From Glomus cerebriforme (taxonomy: Eukaryota > Glomeromycota > Glomeromycetes > Glomerales > Glomeraceae), in the NCBI GenBank assembly GCA_003550305.1, contig QKYT01000743.1, positions 20,376 to 54,636 on the forward strand: 34,261 nt of DNA, given 5' to 3'. The notes under the pieces were generated by a model that saw only the letters and a list, made by a program, of their open reading frames with translations, ran no database searches and had not been told where the DNA came from. Position numbers and translations under genes: made by a program. The first letter of the stretch is position 1. The number at the start of each line of letters is the position of its first letter. Positions 22,972 to 33,679 of this stretch are shown here, one piece after another.

Positions 22972-25900
22972 ATGACTGACAAGACTATTCCACGTCCAAT
23001 TAGAAGATTAGATGAAACAGTAGTAAATCGAATTGCTGCCGGAGAGGTTACTTTATGATTGATATTAGTTATTTCATTAAATTTTTTTTTCAACTTCAAA
23101 TACTGAAATATAAAAAATTTAAGATAATTAATCGACCTGCAAACGCATTAAAAGAGTTACTTGAAAATTCTTTGGATGCCGGTGCCTCAAACATTCAAAT
23201 AACAATTAAAGACGGAGGACTCAAATTATTACAAATTCTTGACAATGGGCACGGAATAAGGGTTGGTCATTATAACAATACTAAACTTACTACTCGATTT
23301 CTAATTTTTTTATTGATACGAGTTTGTGCCAAAGAGGGAAGATATGGCTATTGTTTGTGAACGATTTACGACGAGCAAATTAAAGAATTTTGAAGATTTA
23401 TCAAATATAAATACATATGGTTTTCGTGGTGAGGCTTTAGCGAGCATAAGTCACGTGGCACATGTTACAATCACCACCAAGACCGCGGATTCTAATTGTG
23501 CTTATAGGCAAGTTTTATCTATACATAAAATATTTCATCCTATAAATTCATAATATAAAATAATTGGTCACTCAGGGCTTGTTATTCGGATGGTAAACTT
23601 GTTCCTGCGAAACCTGGCGCAAGTGCGGAGCCAAAAGCATGTGCTGGTAATACCGGAACACAAATCACGGTAAGATTTTTTCAATACAAACCCGTTTCAC
23701 GAAAAAAGAATCCTTCTGAATATTTCGAATTATAGTAACAAAGTTTCTGTAATCATAAAAAATTTCTTTTAGGTCGAAGATCTTTTTTATAATGTTCCAA
23801 CGCGCAGAAAAGCCCTAAGGAATCCGAGTGATGAATACAATAGAATTTTGGATGTGGTTAATCGATATGCAATTCATAATTCTGGTGTCAGCATTACTTG
23901 TAAAAAGGTTAGAATTATCATTTTATTTTTTGATTATCAGATATCCTTAATATATAATTTTCTAATTTAATAGCAAGGCTCAAACCAATCAGAAGTAAAT
24001 ACTTTATCAACTGCTCCGATACTAGACAATATCCGTCAGATATATGGCAGTACAGCTTCTGAACTGTTAGAATTGAGTAAATCTTTCAGAAAATTAGAAT
24101 TCGAGGTGCATGGATATATCTCCAATGCAAATTATAACCTTAAAAAAATGATTTTTCTTTTGTTTATAAATCGTGAGTTACTACTTTATGTCATATATTG
24201 AATTTCATTTTTCTGATATGATTTGATAACATTAACACTATTAAAGACAGAGCTGTGGAAAATGCTTCGTTAAAAAAAACCATTGAAAGTATATACACGA
24301 CTTATTTGCCAAAAAATACTCATCCATTTGTGTATTTAAGTTTGGAAATTAGTCCACAGAATGTTGACGTGAATGTTCATCCAACAAAACGCGAAGTTAA
24401 ATCATTTTTATTTAACATATTGTTGAATTTAAGTATATAAATTTGATTACTGATTTTTTTTTTACCTTAACAGGTTCGTTTCTTGAATGAAGATGAAGTT
24501 GTTACTGCAATTGGAGATACTATACAAGAACGTCTCGCCAGTGCGAACAATTCAAGAGCGTTCTTGACACAGGTTTTGTTAACAACATCACATTTAATAT
24601 GCGTAATGTTGTGTGTCAAAGAGCATTATGCGTCATGCAAACGGGATACTAAATAAAGAAATGGTCGTCAATAATGCTGGCAAATCTTCTTAATTCGATA
24701 ACTTTTTATCTTGAAAAAGATAATTTAGGCCAGGCCGACATCTGACACACAACATATGTTTATAGTTTTATCGCGGCTAATATTTATTGAATTTATAGAC
24801 CTTATTGCCCGGAGCTAAATCTATTGAAACAAATACAAAGCAAGTAGAAAGTTCAGTTAAAAAATCAGGTAATTATTAATATTATTTCATTCGTTCAATT
24901 AAGATTTTATTTAACGATTATACACTTGATTAATAAGGTGCCAAGGTTTTAAATTACAAACTTGTTAGAACAGATAGTCAAGCACAAACACTTGATAGCT
25001 TTTGGAATCCAGATAATGCATTTAATAAGCAACCAAAGGACAACTCGAGAAATTTAAGTAATAGGTATTGTATGATTGTTAATTAAACATTATTGTGTAA
25101 TTTATTGATTTACTCTTAAATTTTAGTTTAATTAATAATAATGTGAGATCATCCAATTTAAAACGTAAACGTGAGCGGTTTGATGTAAGATTGACCAGTA
25201 TTTTAACCTTACGTAAACGACTTAAAGAAGTTGAACATAAAGGTATGTTTAATATATTTGTTCGTAAAATTTTGTACTTTCCTCAATATTTCTGATTAAA
25301 TTATTAGGGCTTACGGAATTACTTGCAAATCATACATTTGTCGGTTGCGTTGATGATTCTTTAACTCTTGCTTTGGTACAGCATCAAACAAAACTTTATA
25401 TGATCAACTATAATGTTCTCAGGTATTATGAACATTTTATTTATGTCTTTCATATTTGATAAGATTAGGTTGAACTTATAATTATTATAAAATTTATTTG
25501 ATGCGTTAGTGAAGAATTATTTTATCAGTTGGCTCTCTTCGAATTTCATAATTTCGGGTTTATTCATTTGTCTGTACCTGCTCCAATACGCGAACTGACA
25601 ATTTTTGCATTAGAATCTTGTGATCATTATGAATCTGAAGATTTGAAACCAAAAGAAGAAATTTCTCAGGTAAATTTTTATTTTATATTCTGTCAAGTAA
25701 GATTTTAATAATTATATCCCAAATTATTCAATCATAGATAATTGTTGATCAATTAATTGCGCGAAAAGAAATGTTGTTGGAGTATTTCTCAATTACTATA
25801 ACAGAGAATGGGGAACTAGCTACTTTACCTTTAATGCTCAAAGGATATGCACCAAATTTAGATAAACTTCCAACTTTTTTGTTACGTTTGGGTACTGAGG

Positions 25901-26371
25901 TGAACTCCATATTATATATATTATATCTACTTCTATTATTATCGAGTTAAACTTATTCTTAGAAAATTTTCCGTAAAGGTTGATTGGGAAACTGAAATTG
26001 GATGTTTTGAAACCCTTTCTCGCGAACTTGGATTATTTTATGCTCCTGAACCACCAAATTTTTCGAACATTTCAACATCCATTGACGACAATCAATTCGA
26101 TAATTCAATGGATATCTGTGATACATCTAATGTAAACAAGGATAATTCCTTATCATCATCAAAAGGGAAAAGTCTTGAAAAAGAAACAAATTCGACTTTT
26201 ACAGAACAACAAAAAAAAGCTGAAATTGCGAGATATAAATGGCAGATTGAACATTTGATTTTTCCTACTTTAAAAAGTCAATTTATTGCTCCAAAAAGTA
26301 TTGCAGAAAATGGACATGTACTTCAAATAGCTAATTTACCAGACTTATATCGTATATTTGAACGTTGTTGA
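22972..26371 (+). CDS. MLH1: DNA mismatch repair protein MLH1
   Basis: Fifteen exons (22972-23046, 23124-23261, 23335-23507, 23576-23669, 23773-23907, 23974-24172, 24247-24395, 24474-24572, 24799-24868, 24938-25064, 25127-25242, 25308-25422, 25510-25669, 25738-25899, 25979-26371) give 734 aa (human 756). The GHKL ATPase is intact: [12 protein letters not shown] (E36, N40), DNGHGI (from D65), [20 protein letters not shown] (~98-117), then [13 protein letters not shown]. The linker holds [10 protein letters not shown], like the conserved motif in this region of MLH1. The C-terminal dimerisation domain ends in the invariant FERC. MLH1 pairs with PMS1/PMS2- or MLH3-type partners downstream of MutS in the nucleus. 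Intron 3 is GC-AG (AG|GCAAGT), and five of fourteen introns end in AAG. Intron 8 (24573-24798) is longer and carries a perfect 13-bp inverted repeat. Confidence 0.98.
24606..24755. repeat. 13-bp inverted repeat inside MLH1 intron 8
   Basis: ATGTTGTGTGTCA (24606-24618) and its exact reverse complement TGACACACAACAT (24743-24755) bound a 150-bp segment. The segment makes up most of the 226-nt intron, the longest in the gene. It could be a small terminal-inverted-repeat insertion or a structure that shortens the effective splice distance. Confidence 0.6.
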
Positions 26372-27599
26372 TTAAATTCTCAGTAATAGAGTACGTTTAT
26401 TTTGATTAATAAAATAATTTTCTATGAAATTGCAAACACTTTATGTACAACTTATTGAATAGTATATACAAAAAAAAAAAGAGAGAGAAATAACCAAAGT
26501 CTTTGATTTCATAAATTATCTATTAATAATGCTGATTACAATGATTACCCATGCAGAATATCCCAAAACAATCTAATTAAGTTATTAAATTATTATATTA
26601 CATATTAATCATTAAGGTACTTTTGCGAAAAACTCTGTTTACAAACCGTAAACAAAATTAAAATGTTCATTAAAAATTATCTTAAATCATTTCCAATTAA
26701 ATTACTTTAAGTCACTCTTGCTAAATTCTCGAGAATTACTTACTATATTGATGCGTTTGTTAATTATACTGTAATATTGATCCCTTTTTGATTTTCACAA
26801 GCACGCTTAATTGAGAATTTTATAGATTTCACCAATTTCCAACAGATATGTTTTTCTATTAATTTAGTAAGGAAAAAAAGCTATATATTAGAAGAAGTCA
26901 ATTAATATGTAAAATGAAGATATAATATTAATCATGAAGCTACTATACCTTTAATATATTTAAATAGTTTCGCAAACTTTTGAGGATCTTCAATTTTTTC
27001 TCAGAGCTTTGACTTATGTGATTCCATTTAAATAATGTTGCATTATATATAAATGACAGAAATAGTAATTACAACCGATTTTTGATTAGTATTATCATCT
27101 GGTAGATTGAACTTAACCAAGTTACTTTCGCTTTATTTTATTAAAGACCATCTATGTTTGCGTCACAAATAAATTTGCTTATCAATTATTCTTATGAAAA
27201 GAATATCGTAATCCTTAGATTGTGCCACATTTCATGATAGTCCACAGAAATAATAGGATTGTGCTACAAAATGATCCTACTCGAGGAGTTTTAATTAATC
27301 ATTGCGTAAGATACCATCATCCACCTTGCAATCACAATACCCTCTTGTATAATATTTGAGGACGTCTGAAGTATTATGATTACTCTTTCTTTGTAAGACT
27401 TCTTGAAGTATAGGATTATGTCACATAAATTTCGATTTCTCGAAACCTTCGAAATATAAGTTCCGTAACGTAACATTACCTTTATTTTATTTTTTTCTGT
27501 GCAATGATTTGTTAAAGGCCGATGGATCTTTGGGAGCTAAATCCCACCCACCTACCCACATCCCCTTCTCCTCTAGAGGATCCGAAGCTGGATCCTCGC
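26372..27599. other. Convergent intergenic region (MLH1 / SET9-like gene)
   Basis: 1.2 kb without a supported gene. An A/GAGA-rich tract lies at 26470-26487. The word AGATTGTGCCACA/AGGATTGTGCTACA/AGGATTATGTCACA recurs at about 27218, 27254 and 27412. The last ~90 bp before the SET9-like stop are C-rich (CCCACCCACCTACCCACATC), which would be a G-rich 3' UTR in that gene's transcript. Confidence 0.5.
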
Positions 27600-30500
27600 T
27601 TAGGTACGTCTTTTATGCGAAGGCCCGGCATCCGAATCCTCCGCATCTACTTCCTCATATTTTCTCTTAGAAGAGGTAGAAGTTCCCAGAGGAGAAGCGG
27701 CTGCATTTCCGCCGGGAGGCAAAATAAACTTTTGAAGCAATTCAGGTTGACCCAGTTCTTCGACAATCTTTTGGGCATCTTCATATGGAACCCTACAATT
27801 AGTAAGAAAAAGATTAATAAATTAAAAAAAAAAAATTGATAAAATTTACATTTAACCAAATTACTTACCAGTCACCCTGAAATGTTGCGTAACCTCCCTG
27901 CAAAGATGCGGACTGATAACTTTCGTTTCCTTCAAAGCCGTTCTGATAGGTCTTATAGATTTTCTTCTTCACTGCCCTCAATTTATTATTGTCAAGCGAG
28001 GCATGGCACTCGATATAGCGCCAGACCGAGTTTAGGTGCACATATCCGGTACTGGCGCTCCATCTTAGGAATGGTTTGTACCATACCTCGCCGGCGGTGA
28101 ATTTTTCATTCCTTTTGTGCTTCATCGAAATACTAAAAGCTAAAAAAAAAGTAAATAATGAACATAGATAAGAGACTTATTTGAGAAATTAGATTGCATC
28201 AAAAAATAATATACTGCTAATATGAGAAATAGAAAATACATCAACTAAAGTTATTAAAATTAGTAACTAAAGTTATTAAAATTAGTAACTAAAGTTATTA
28301 AAATTAGTAACTAAAGTTGCTTATTTCTTGTTGGTAAATATATATTTTTTCTTTTTTTTTTTTTGTTATTGATAATTTAAAAAATCTATTTACCTTTACC
28401 AGCGGCTGGTTCTTCCTCACCCACATCATATTTCTCCTTATCAATACCGTCAATAGGGAGCCATTCCTCGTTGCTTTCTGCGAAAATTATCGCCTGCATT
28501 CTTTCATTATGTTCTTTTTTATCAGCAATATATGATACAGGCACAGTCACTTGTCTAGCTTTTCCCTTATTATTGTTTGTTGTTGTTATCAACGTCGCTA
28601 TCGGTGTCGCTTTTTTGTCTCTGCGATTTATAACTTCATTGCGATTCTTCGTCTATTTAATATATAAAAAAAATATATAAATATTTCAAATTACTTATTA
28701 AATAAAATAAACACAATATTTAACTTACTTCTTTAGCCTTTCCTTTTTCCTTGGGTTGTTTTCGTAATGGCCATTCAAGGTTGTATAAGCTAAAGTGTCG
28801 CAAGCATCTTGGGCATTTGTGAGCCATCATATTTACCGGAAGTGGAGCAAATTTTTCACGGCACACTCGACAAATTCTTTTGTTATTAATGTTTAAAAAA
28901 CCATCACTTGATAGTTTTAGATTATTTTCGTTGCGCGATGAATTTATGACGCCATCTTGTCCGGGAAAGTCATTACTACATAAATAAGCGATGGACATTC
29001 GTGATGTGTTACTATTAGTAGCTCGCCGGTTATTTCCTGTCCCATTATATGAAGGAAACTGCCTTTGCCGCGAAGCGTTATTCCCTGGTACTATAAACTG
29101 ACGAGTTGTCTCTATCCCCCAAGTAATGTGAAGATTTGGATTGGCTGTTAACTCCACACCCGCCCATGAATCATTTAAATTTATCGGTCTTGATGTTACA
29201 AGTCCTGACATTTCACCAACTATATGCTGTCTAAATCCAGAATTGCCAGTTTGGTTAGTTACTATAGATCTTCCACGATTATCAGTCGCCGGTGATATGC
29301 TCGAAACTCGTTCTCTAGTCCCAGTAGTGTGTAGTTGCTCAGATTCATGCAGATTAATAACCGAATTTGAACCGTATTTAGAGATTTTCCTATTTGTATG
29401 ATTTGTATTAATATTCGTTATTGGTCTACGATTATCGTCCGTCGACCGAGGAAATCTTGATATGGATATAGAATTAATATCGCGATTCATATTAGGAATA
29501 ATAGTTTGTGCTTTTCTTGTTAACTGATCATTTGTTACATTAGATTGAATTGATAGCCCAGTAGTAATTTCTTGGTTTGCTCTAGAATTCGTTATTGTAG
29601 TGTGTAACAACATTCCAGGATCTGTGTCAGAGCGTAGAGAGCTATCATCGTTGTTGTCTTGAGAAACCGTATTAGTTCTTGATGATTGAAAATTATTATT
29701 ACGGCCTTCTTGAGGAACATTAGTTTTTAATTCTTTGTCACTCGTATCAACATCTTGAGATGATTTACTAGAATTACCACTAGAAGAATTCATCGCTGCA
29801 AAGGATGTGTTAGGGCGTACTCGGGTTGCTGAGAACAATGCTTTGAAACTCATTGGTTCCAAAAACATTCGTTGCCTTATACCATGTCCTACAAGGCCAT
29901 TTTTGTTTTCACGTCCTGAAACGTTGGTATTAATCGGTTGTGTTCTAGTTGAAGTGGTACATTCACGTGGAACATCAATATCCATCTGTATTTGTGTAGA
30001 AGCGGCATGATCATCATCAATATTATTATCCATCGAGGAACTTTCTGCTATTAAGTCATCATCCATATTTTTGTTAACACGAACAGGAACTGATTTACTT
30101 TTACTTTTAGTGGTGTTATTAACTGGTTGAAAACATGTGATGCATTAGATTATAAATAATTTTTAAAAAATAAAATGGGAATCACGTACACTGAATAGCT
30201 TTATTACGACGCATGCTACGCCTCACAAGCCTTCCATCATTATATACGAAAGGTCTTAAACCTTCATACGCTTCTTCCTCCGCTTCATCTCTGACTTTCT
30301 TGAAGCCGCCGGTTTGTTTCTGTTCACAGGTTACACAAAGACATTCTTCATTGCCTTGACCGAAATAATTTTCACCATAATGAGCTGTTAACTCTTCACC
30401 AACTGCCACGTCTCTAAGCAATTTAAAAGAAATTGTATTTTGTCCCGTCGCAATAAAATGTGTATTTGGATTACAATCATGCTAAAAAAAAATAACAATT

Positions 30501-31349
30501 GAAATTAATTAGAATTATAGGATATTATATTAAGTATAAATTATTTAATTAAATTACTTACGTTAACAAACCTAGCCGGACCAAGGAGTAAACACATGCA
30601 GTCTTTTCTGGTCGACCACATTATACTGAAATCTCGTCCGCCTTCAAGGGCTCTTTCTTCCTCACTTGTGATAGGCACAAGAACTCCAGTGCAGTATTTT
30701 ATTTCATCGCCAACTTGCCATTTTTTTGTTGCTATTATACATGCTTCTCGTTTGTCAGAGCCAGAATAACGCGGCGTTTCTGCTATTTCACAACCTGCAT
30801 TTGGTAGGTACATTTCGAAGTACCTATTTGCATGTCTTAAAACAAAAGAACAATAAATATTTTATTTACTAAAATGAGGGACAAATAATAAAGATATTTA
30901 CGATATGAATTCTCTTTCATTTTCAGAAGTAACCCCAGCGGCTTCAAGAACAGTAGGAATCCTAAATAAAAAACGTTATGTTAATAACATGAATATGAGT
31001 TGGTTGTTCAAGTAACAAGCACGGTATAAAACATATTTATTGTGAATTAAGAAGTGTAAAACGGCGATTTTCCAAATAACCAATAAGTTATAAACTTTAC
31101 CGTCCGATTAAATTCGCTACTCAAAGTTGCATAGGAATAGTTTACTTACTTAAGTAACTCTTTCGCTGCGTTAGTAATTTTGTTTGGTTGGATTACGTGA
31201 CGCTGTATATGGTCGACAAGAACATCTCGCGAAACATTAGTTTCAATGTAGCTGGGGTTCAGTTTAAACGTTTTGAACCACAGGTTGATTTTATCAATCA
31301 GCAGCTCAGTCAAAACGTCGTCAAATTGTTGGGGCATTTCTGACCCCAT
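27600..31349 (-). CDS. SET9: SET9/SUV4-20-type histone H4K20 methyltransferase with C-terminal KilA-N/APSES-like domain
   Basis: Eight exons (31349-31150, 30961-30902, 30835-30562, 30481-30190, 30122-28729, 28652-28394, 28139-27869, 27792-27600) sum to 2943 nt, or 980 aa, with all phases closing. An N-terminal helical region is followed by the SET domain (~95-235): GRDFSIMWSTRK, then GPARFVNHDCNPN (N178-H-D-C181), AHYGENYFG (Y213), and post-SET CLCVTC (C225, C227, C230). This is the pattern of H4K20 methyltransferases. A long S/N/T-rich stretch (~280-690) leads to a zinc ribbon CRVC...CPRC (C693, C696, C712, C715), as in fungal SET9. Then comes an APSES/KilA-N-like domain (~844-930): TGYVHLNSVWRYIE, ending LQGGYATFQGDWVPYEDA. 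KRK/HKRR near the C-terminus look like nuclear signals. Start: the first ATG in frame. The donor of exon 6 is ambiguous by 6 nt. Confidence 0.88.
28251..28316. repeat. 22-bp minisatellite in intron 6 of the SET9-like gene
   Basis: Three perfect consecutive copies of a 22-bp unit (TTATTAAAATTAG then TAACTAAAG) occupy 28251-28272, 28273-28294 and 28295-28316, preceded by a partial copy (AACTAAAG). They lie in the intron 28393-28140, just upstream (in transcript order) of the exon that starts the APSES-like domain. Copy number may vary between strains. Confidence 0.9.
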
Positions 31350-31760
31350 CTTGAGAAGTGTGAAATATAGTGAAGTTAAGTAATTTGTCAATAAGTTCGT
31401 AAAATATGGTGAGTAAACAATATAAAGTGAATATAATGTAATGAATGAAAGAATGCTAATACTATAAAAGAGAGTACAAGCTTTGGGTTATGACAACGAT
31501 GATATTTAGAGTTACTTTATATCAAAAAAATTTTATGGCGCAGTAACGCTGTGGCTGAACGATTTTACGTGCTACAATGTTAGGATCCCTGCATGCTGCG
31601 GATTTTATACATCTAGAACATAAAAGACGCGTTTTCTTGCCATATATACCTTACACCTGGAAGTATTCGCTACCAATTTATAATTCAGTTTTGTGTGAAC
31701 GATACCTAAATATAATTAACATTGTACCATATTAGTCATTCCCGAATTTATAACCGAGTC
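31350..31760 (-). promoter_or_regulatory. Upstream region of the SET9-like gene with an MCB-type ACGCGT box
   Basis: ACGCGT at 31627-31632 (AAAGACGCGTTTTC) lies ~280 bp upstream of the start codon. In yeasts this is the MluI cell-cycle box bound by MBF, whose DNA-binding subunit is an APSES protein. The surrounding 31540-31740 is less AT-rich than the flanks. One 6-bp match is weak evidence. Confidence 0.35.
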
Positions 31761-32555
31761 CCCTGCTACAGGCTTTTTTAGTGTTAAATTACCAAATACT
31801 AAGTATGGCGTTATTAAATGCTAATGTAAATTGAATGTTCTACCATTTTACCAAAATTATGTAATATAAATTCTAATTACTAAATTACTAAATTAAATCC
31901 AAATTATATTATAACCAAATATTTTTCTGAATTTTTATATTAACTTAAACAATACAGTTTACAGCAAAGTATCAACTTATAAATTTTTTATTTCCAATAC
32001 TATTACATTATGAAGTTAAAATACTTAGATACAATATTTATTCAATATACTTTATATTTAATAAATGCTAGTACTAAACTAAAAATAGTTTATTTTATTT
32101 ATTTATTTGATTTTTTTTCTTTTAAAAAAAACAGGATAGATTAAGTATAAGCTTAAATTTACTTTTTTTTTTTATTACTACAGTATTTAATAATTTTATT
32201 TTCCTTAAATAGTTTTTTTTTGATTATTAAAGAATTAAAATAATTTTTTCTTTTATAAATAGTTATTTTTTATTTATATCTGATATAGTATATAAAAATA
32301 TGATCATTAATTTATTATTTATTTATTTATTTTTTTTGAATAAATTTTTACTTTATTATTAAAGTATAAACTAGTATTACTCTAATAACTATTTAAAATA
32401 AATACATTTTTATAAATAGTAAATAATATTACTGATTATTTATTATTTTTTAAAAATTATTAGAGAATAACTATTAAGAGTAATATAGAATCATTTTACA
32501 AGTGATGATAAAAAAGCAAAATGCAAATACTAAGCAAAATGCTAATAGTTAGAAG
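31761..32555. other. AT-rich repeat-type intergenic DNA
   Basis: Long A/T homopolymer runs with recurring words such as ATAAATAGT/ATTATTAGAGAATAACTA. Probably degraded 5' flank of the transposase relic; no frame is open. Confidence 0.4.
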
Positions 32556-32966
32556 TATGAAGAACCTTGTAAATTAGAAATTCATTTAGCTAATCATTGT
32601 ATTACAACACTTAATGAAGTTATTTATGAATATCTTACTAAAGTACTTTTATATAATTCTAATAGAAGTGGATTCAATAATAAAATAATAAAAGAAAATA
32701 ATTAAAAAACTCAAATCTTTTAAATGATTTTGCAAGTAGTTCATTAGAAATAGAAAAAGTTGAAAAAATTAATCANGCATGGGCAAAAGCATTTACTGTC
32801 TGTGAAATTTCTTAATGTATTATTAAAAATCCTTTTTTTATTAAAACTTTAAAGAAAATAAATCTATTATATAAATTACCAACTTATAAACTTTTTTCTG
32901 GTCATATATTTGAATAACAATTGGTAAAAGTAAATAATAAAGTTAAGAATATTTTTACTCAATAAA
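32556..32966 (+). pseudogene. Decayed hAT-type transposase fragment
   Basis: Plus-strand translation gives YEEPCKLEIHLANHCIT..LNEVIYEYLTKVL from 32556 to a stop near 32704. After a shift it continues in another frame as LEIEKVEKINXAWAKAFTVCEIS, stop, CIIKNPFFIKTLKKINLLYK, LFSGHIFE, stop, VKVNNKVKNIFTQ. The order BED-finger tail (K-L-E-x-H-L-A-N-x-C), then the A-W-A-K...IIKNPFF...L...Y.LP motif is typical of the N-terminal part of hAT/DUF659 transposases that are abundant in some fungi; this is from memory. At least two in-frame stops and a frameshift make it inactive, and the catalytic region is absent. Confidence 0.6.
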
Positions 32967-33473
32967 AAAATTAACTTTTGGTATATAGTTTTAAAAATTT
33001 TTTGAAATTTGAAATTTATTTAATTTTATAATTTATTTTTAAATTTTAAAACAATATTAATATTTTAGTTCTAAATGGTTTAAGAAAAGTCACAAAGAAT
33101 ATTTATATTAATTATGTAATTTTTCAAAAATTTATTGCAAATTAAATAAAAAATATTTTGGAAGCAATTAATTTTAATCAATTTTTAACAATTATTAGTT
33201 CATATTTAATATATTGTTTATGCAATTAATTTAGTAGCACAAGATATAGTAAAATATGATTTTGTAATTTATTATTATAATATTTTATATATTTTTTTTT
33301 AAAACTTCTCATCAAGCTAATTAGTATAATAATATTAAAACTATTTTTTTTTTATTTTTAAATTTTAATTAAAATATTATTTTTGTTTTTCAATTATTTT
33401 TTCATATTATTTTAGAAGTAAAAGTAAAAAGTTTAATTCGAGAAAAAACCCAATAAGAAAAATGTATACTAAA
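32967..33473. other. AT-rich DNA downstream of the transposase relic
   Basis: No open frame or recognisable element. Short runs such as TATTATATTTTTTTT only. Confidence 0.4.
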
Positions 33474-33563
33474 AATATACTGAAAATATACTAAATATTA
33501 AGGATATTTAAATATGTATTTAAATATCTTGTAAGCATTATATAAGTATAATTTCAGTATATT
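33474..33563. repeat. Nested palindrome, ~90 bp
   Basis: The outer arms AATATACTGAAAATATA (33474-33490) and TATAATTTCAGTATATT (33547-33563) are complementary with one mismatch. Nested inside, GATATTTAAATA (33503-33514) and TATTTAAATATC (33517-33528) are perfect 12-bp arms with a 2-nt loop. This fits a foldback repeat element. Confidence 0.65.
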
Positions 33564-33582
33564 CCTTATAAGATAATTATAT

Positions 33583-33636
33583 TTACAAATAAGAATAAAT
33601 GTACATGTAACAGCCTGTTACACACTTTATTTGTAA
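33583..33636. repeat. Hairpin with perfect 7-1-7 core
   Basis: GTAACAG-C-CTGTTAC (33607-33621) forms the core. The outer arms TTACAAATAA (33583-33592) and TTATTTGTAA (33627-33636) are perfect complements, with an asymmetric internal bulge between. Directly next to the nested palindrome, so both may belong to one element. Confidence 0.65.
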
Positions 33637-33679
33637 TACCTTCAGAAATTTCAATTTTTATGTCAGTAATATTATTTAT

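Noticed and set aside
27571..27583. CTCTAGAGGATCC resembles a cloning-vector polylinker
   Set aside because: The match is 13 bp only, the flanks do not continue as a polylinker, and the sequence lies in a plausible 3' UTR; probably coincidence.
28394..28652. Separate small gene encoding only the APSES-like protein
   Set aside because: The first exon has no in-frame ATG near its 5' end, begins at a good acceptor and continues in phase from the SET9 exon, so one fused gene is the simpler reading.
29141..30010. Plus-strand open frames opposite the long SET9 exon
   Set aside because: Antisense shadows of a long coding exon; no splice context or conserved motif.
31540..31620. Possible tRNA in the GC-richer patch GGCGCAGTAACGCTGTGG
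   Set aside because: No B-box (GGTTCGAATCC-like) and no cloverleaf pairing could be found.
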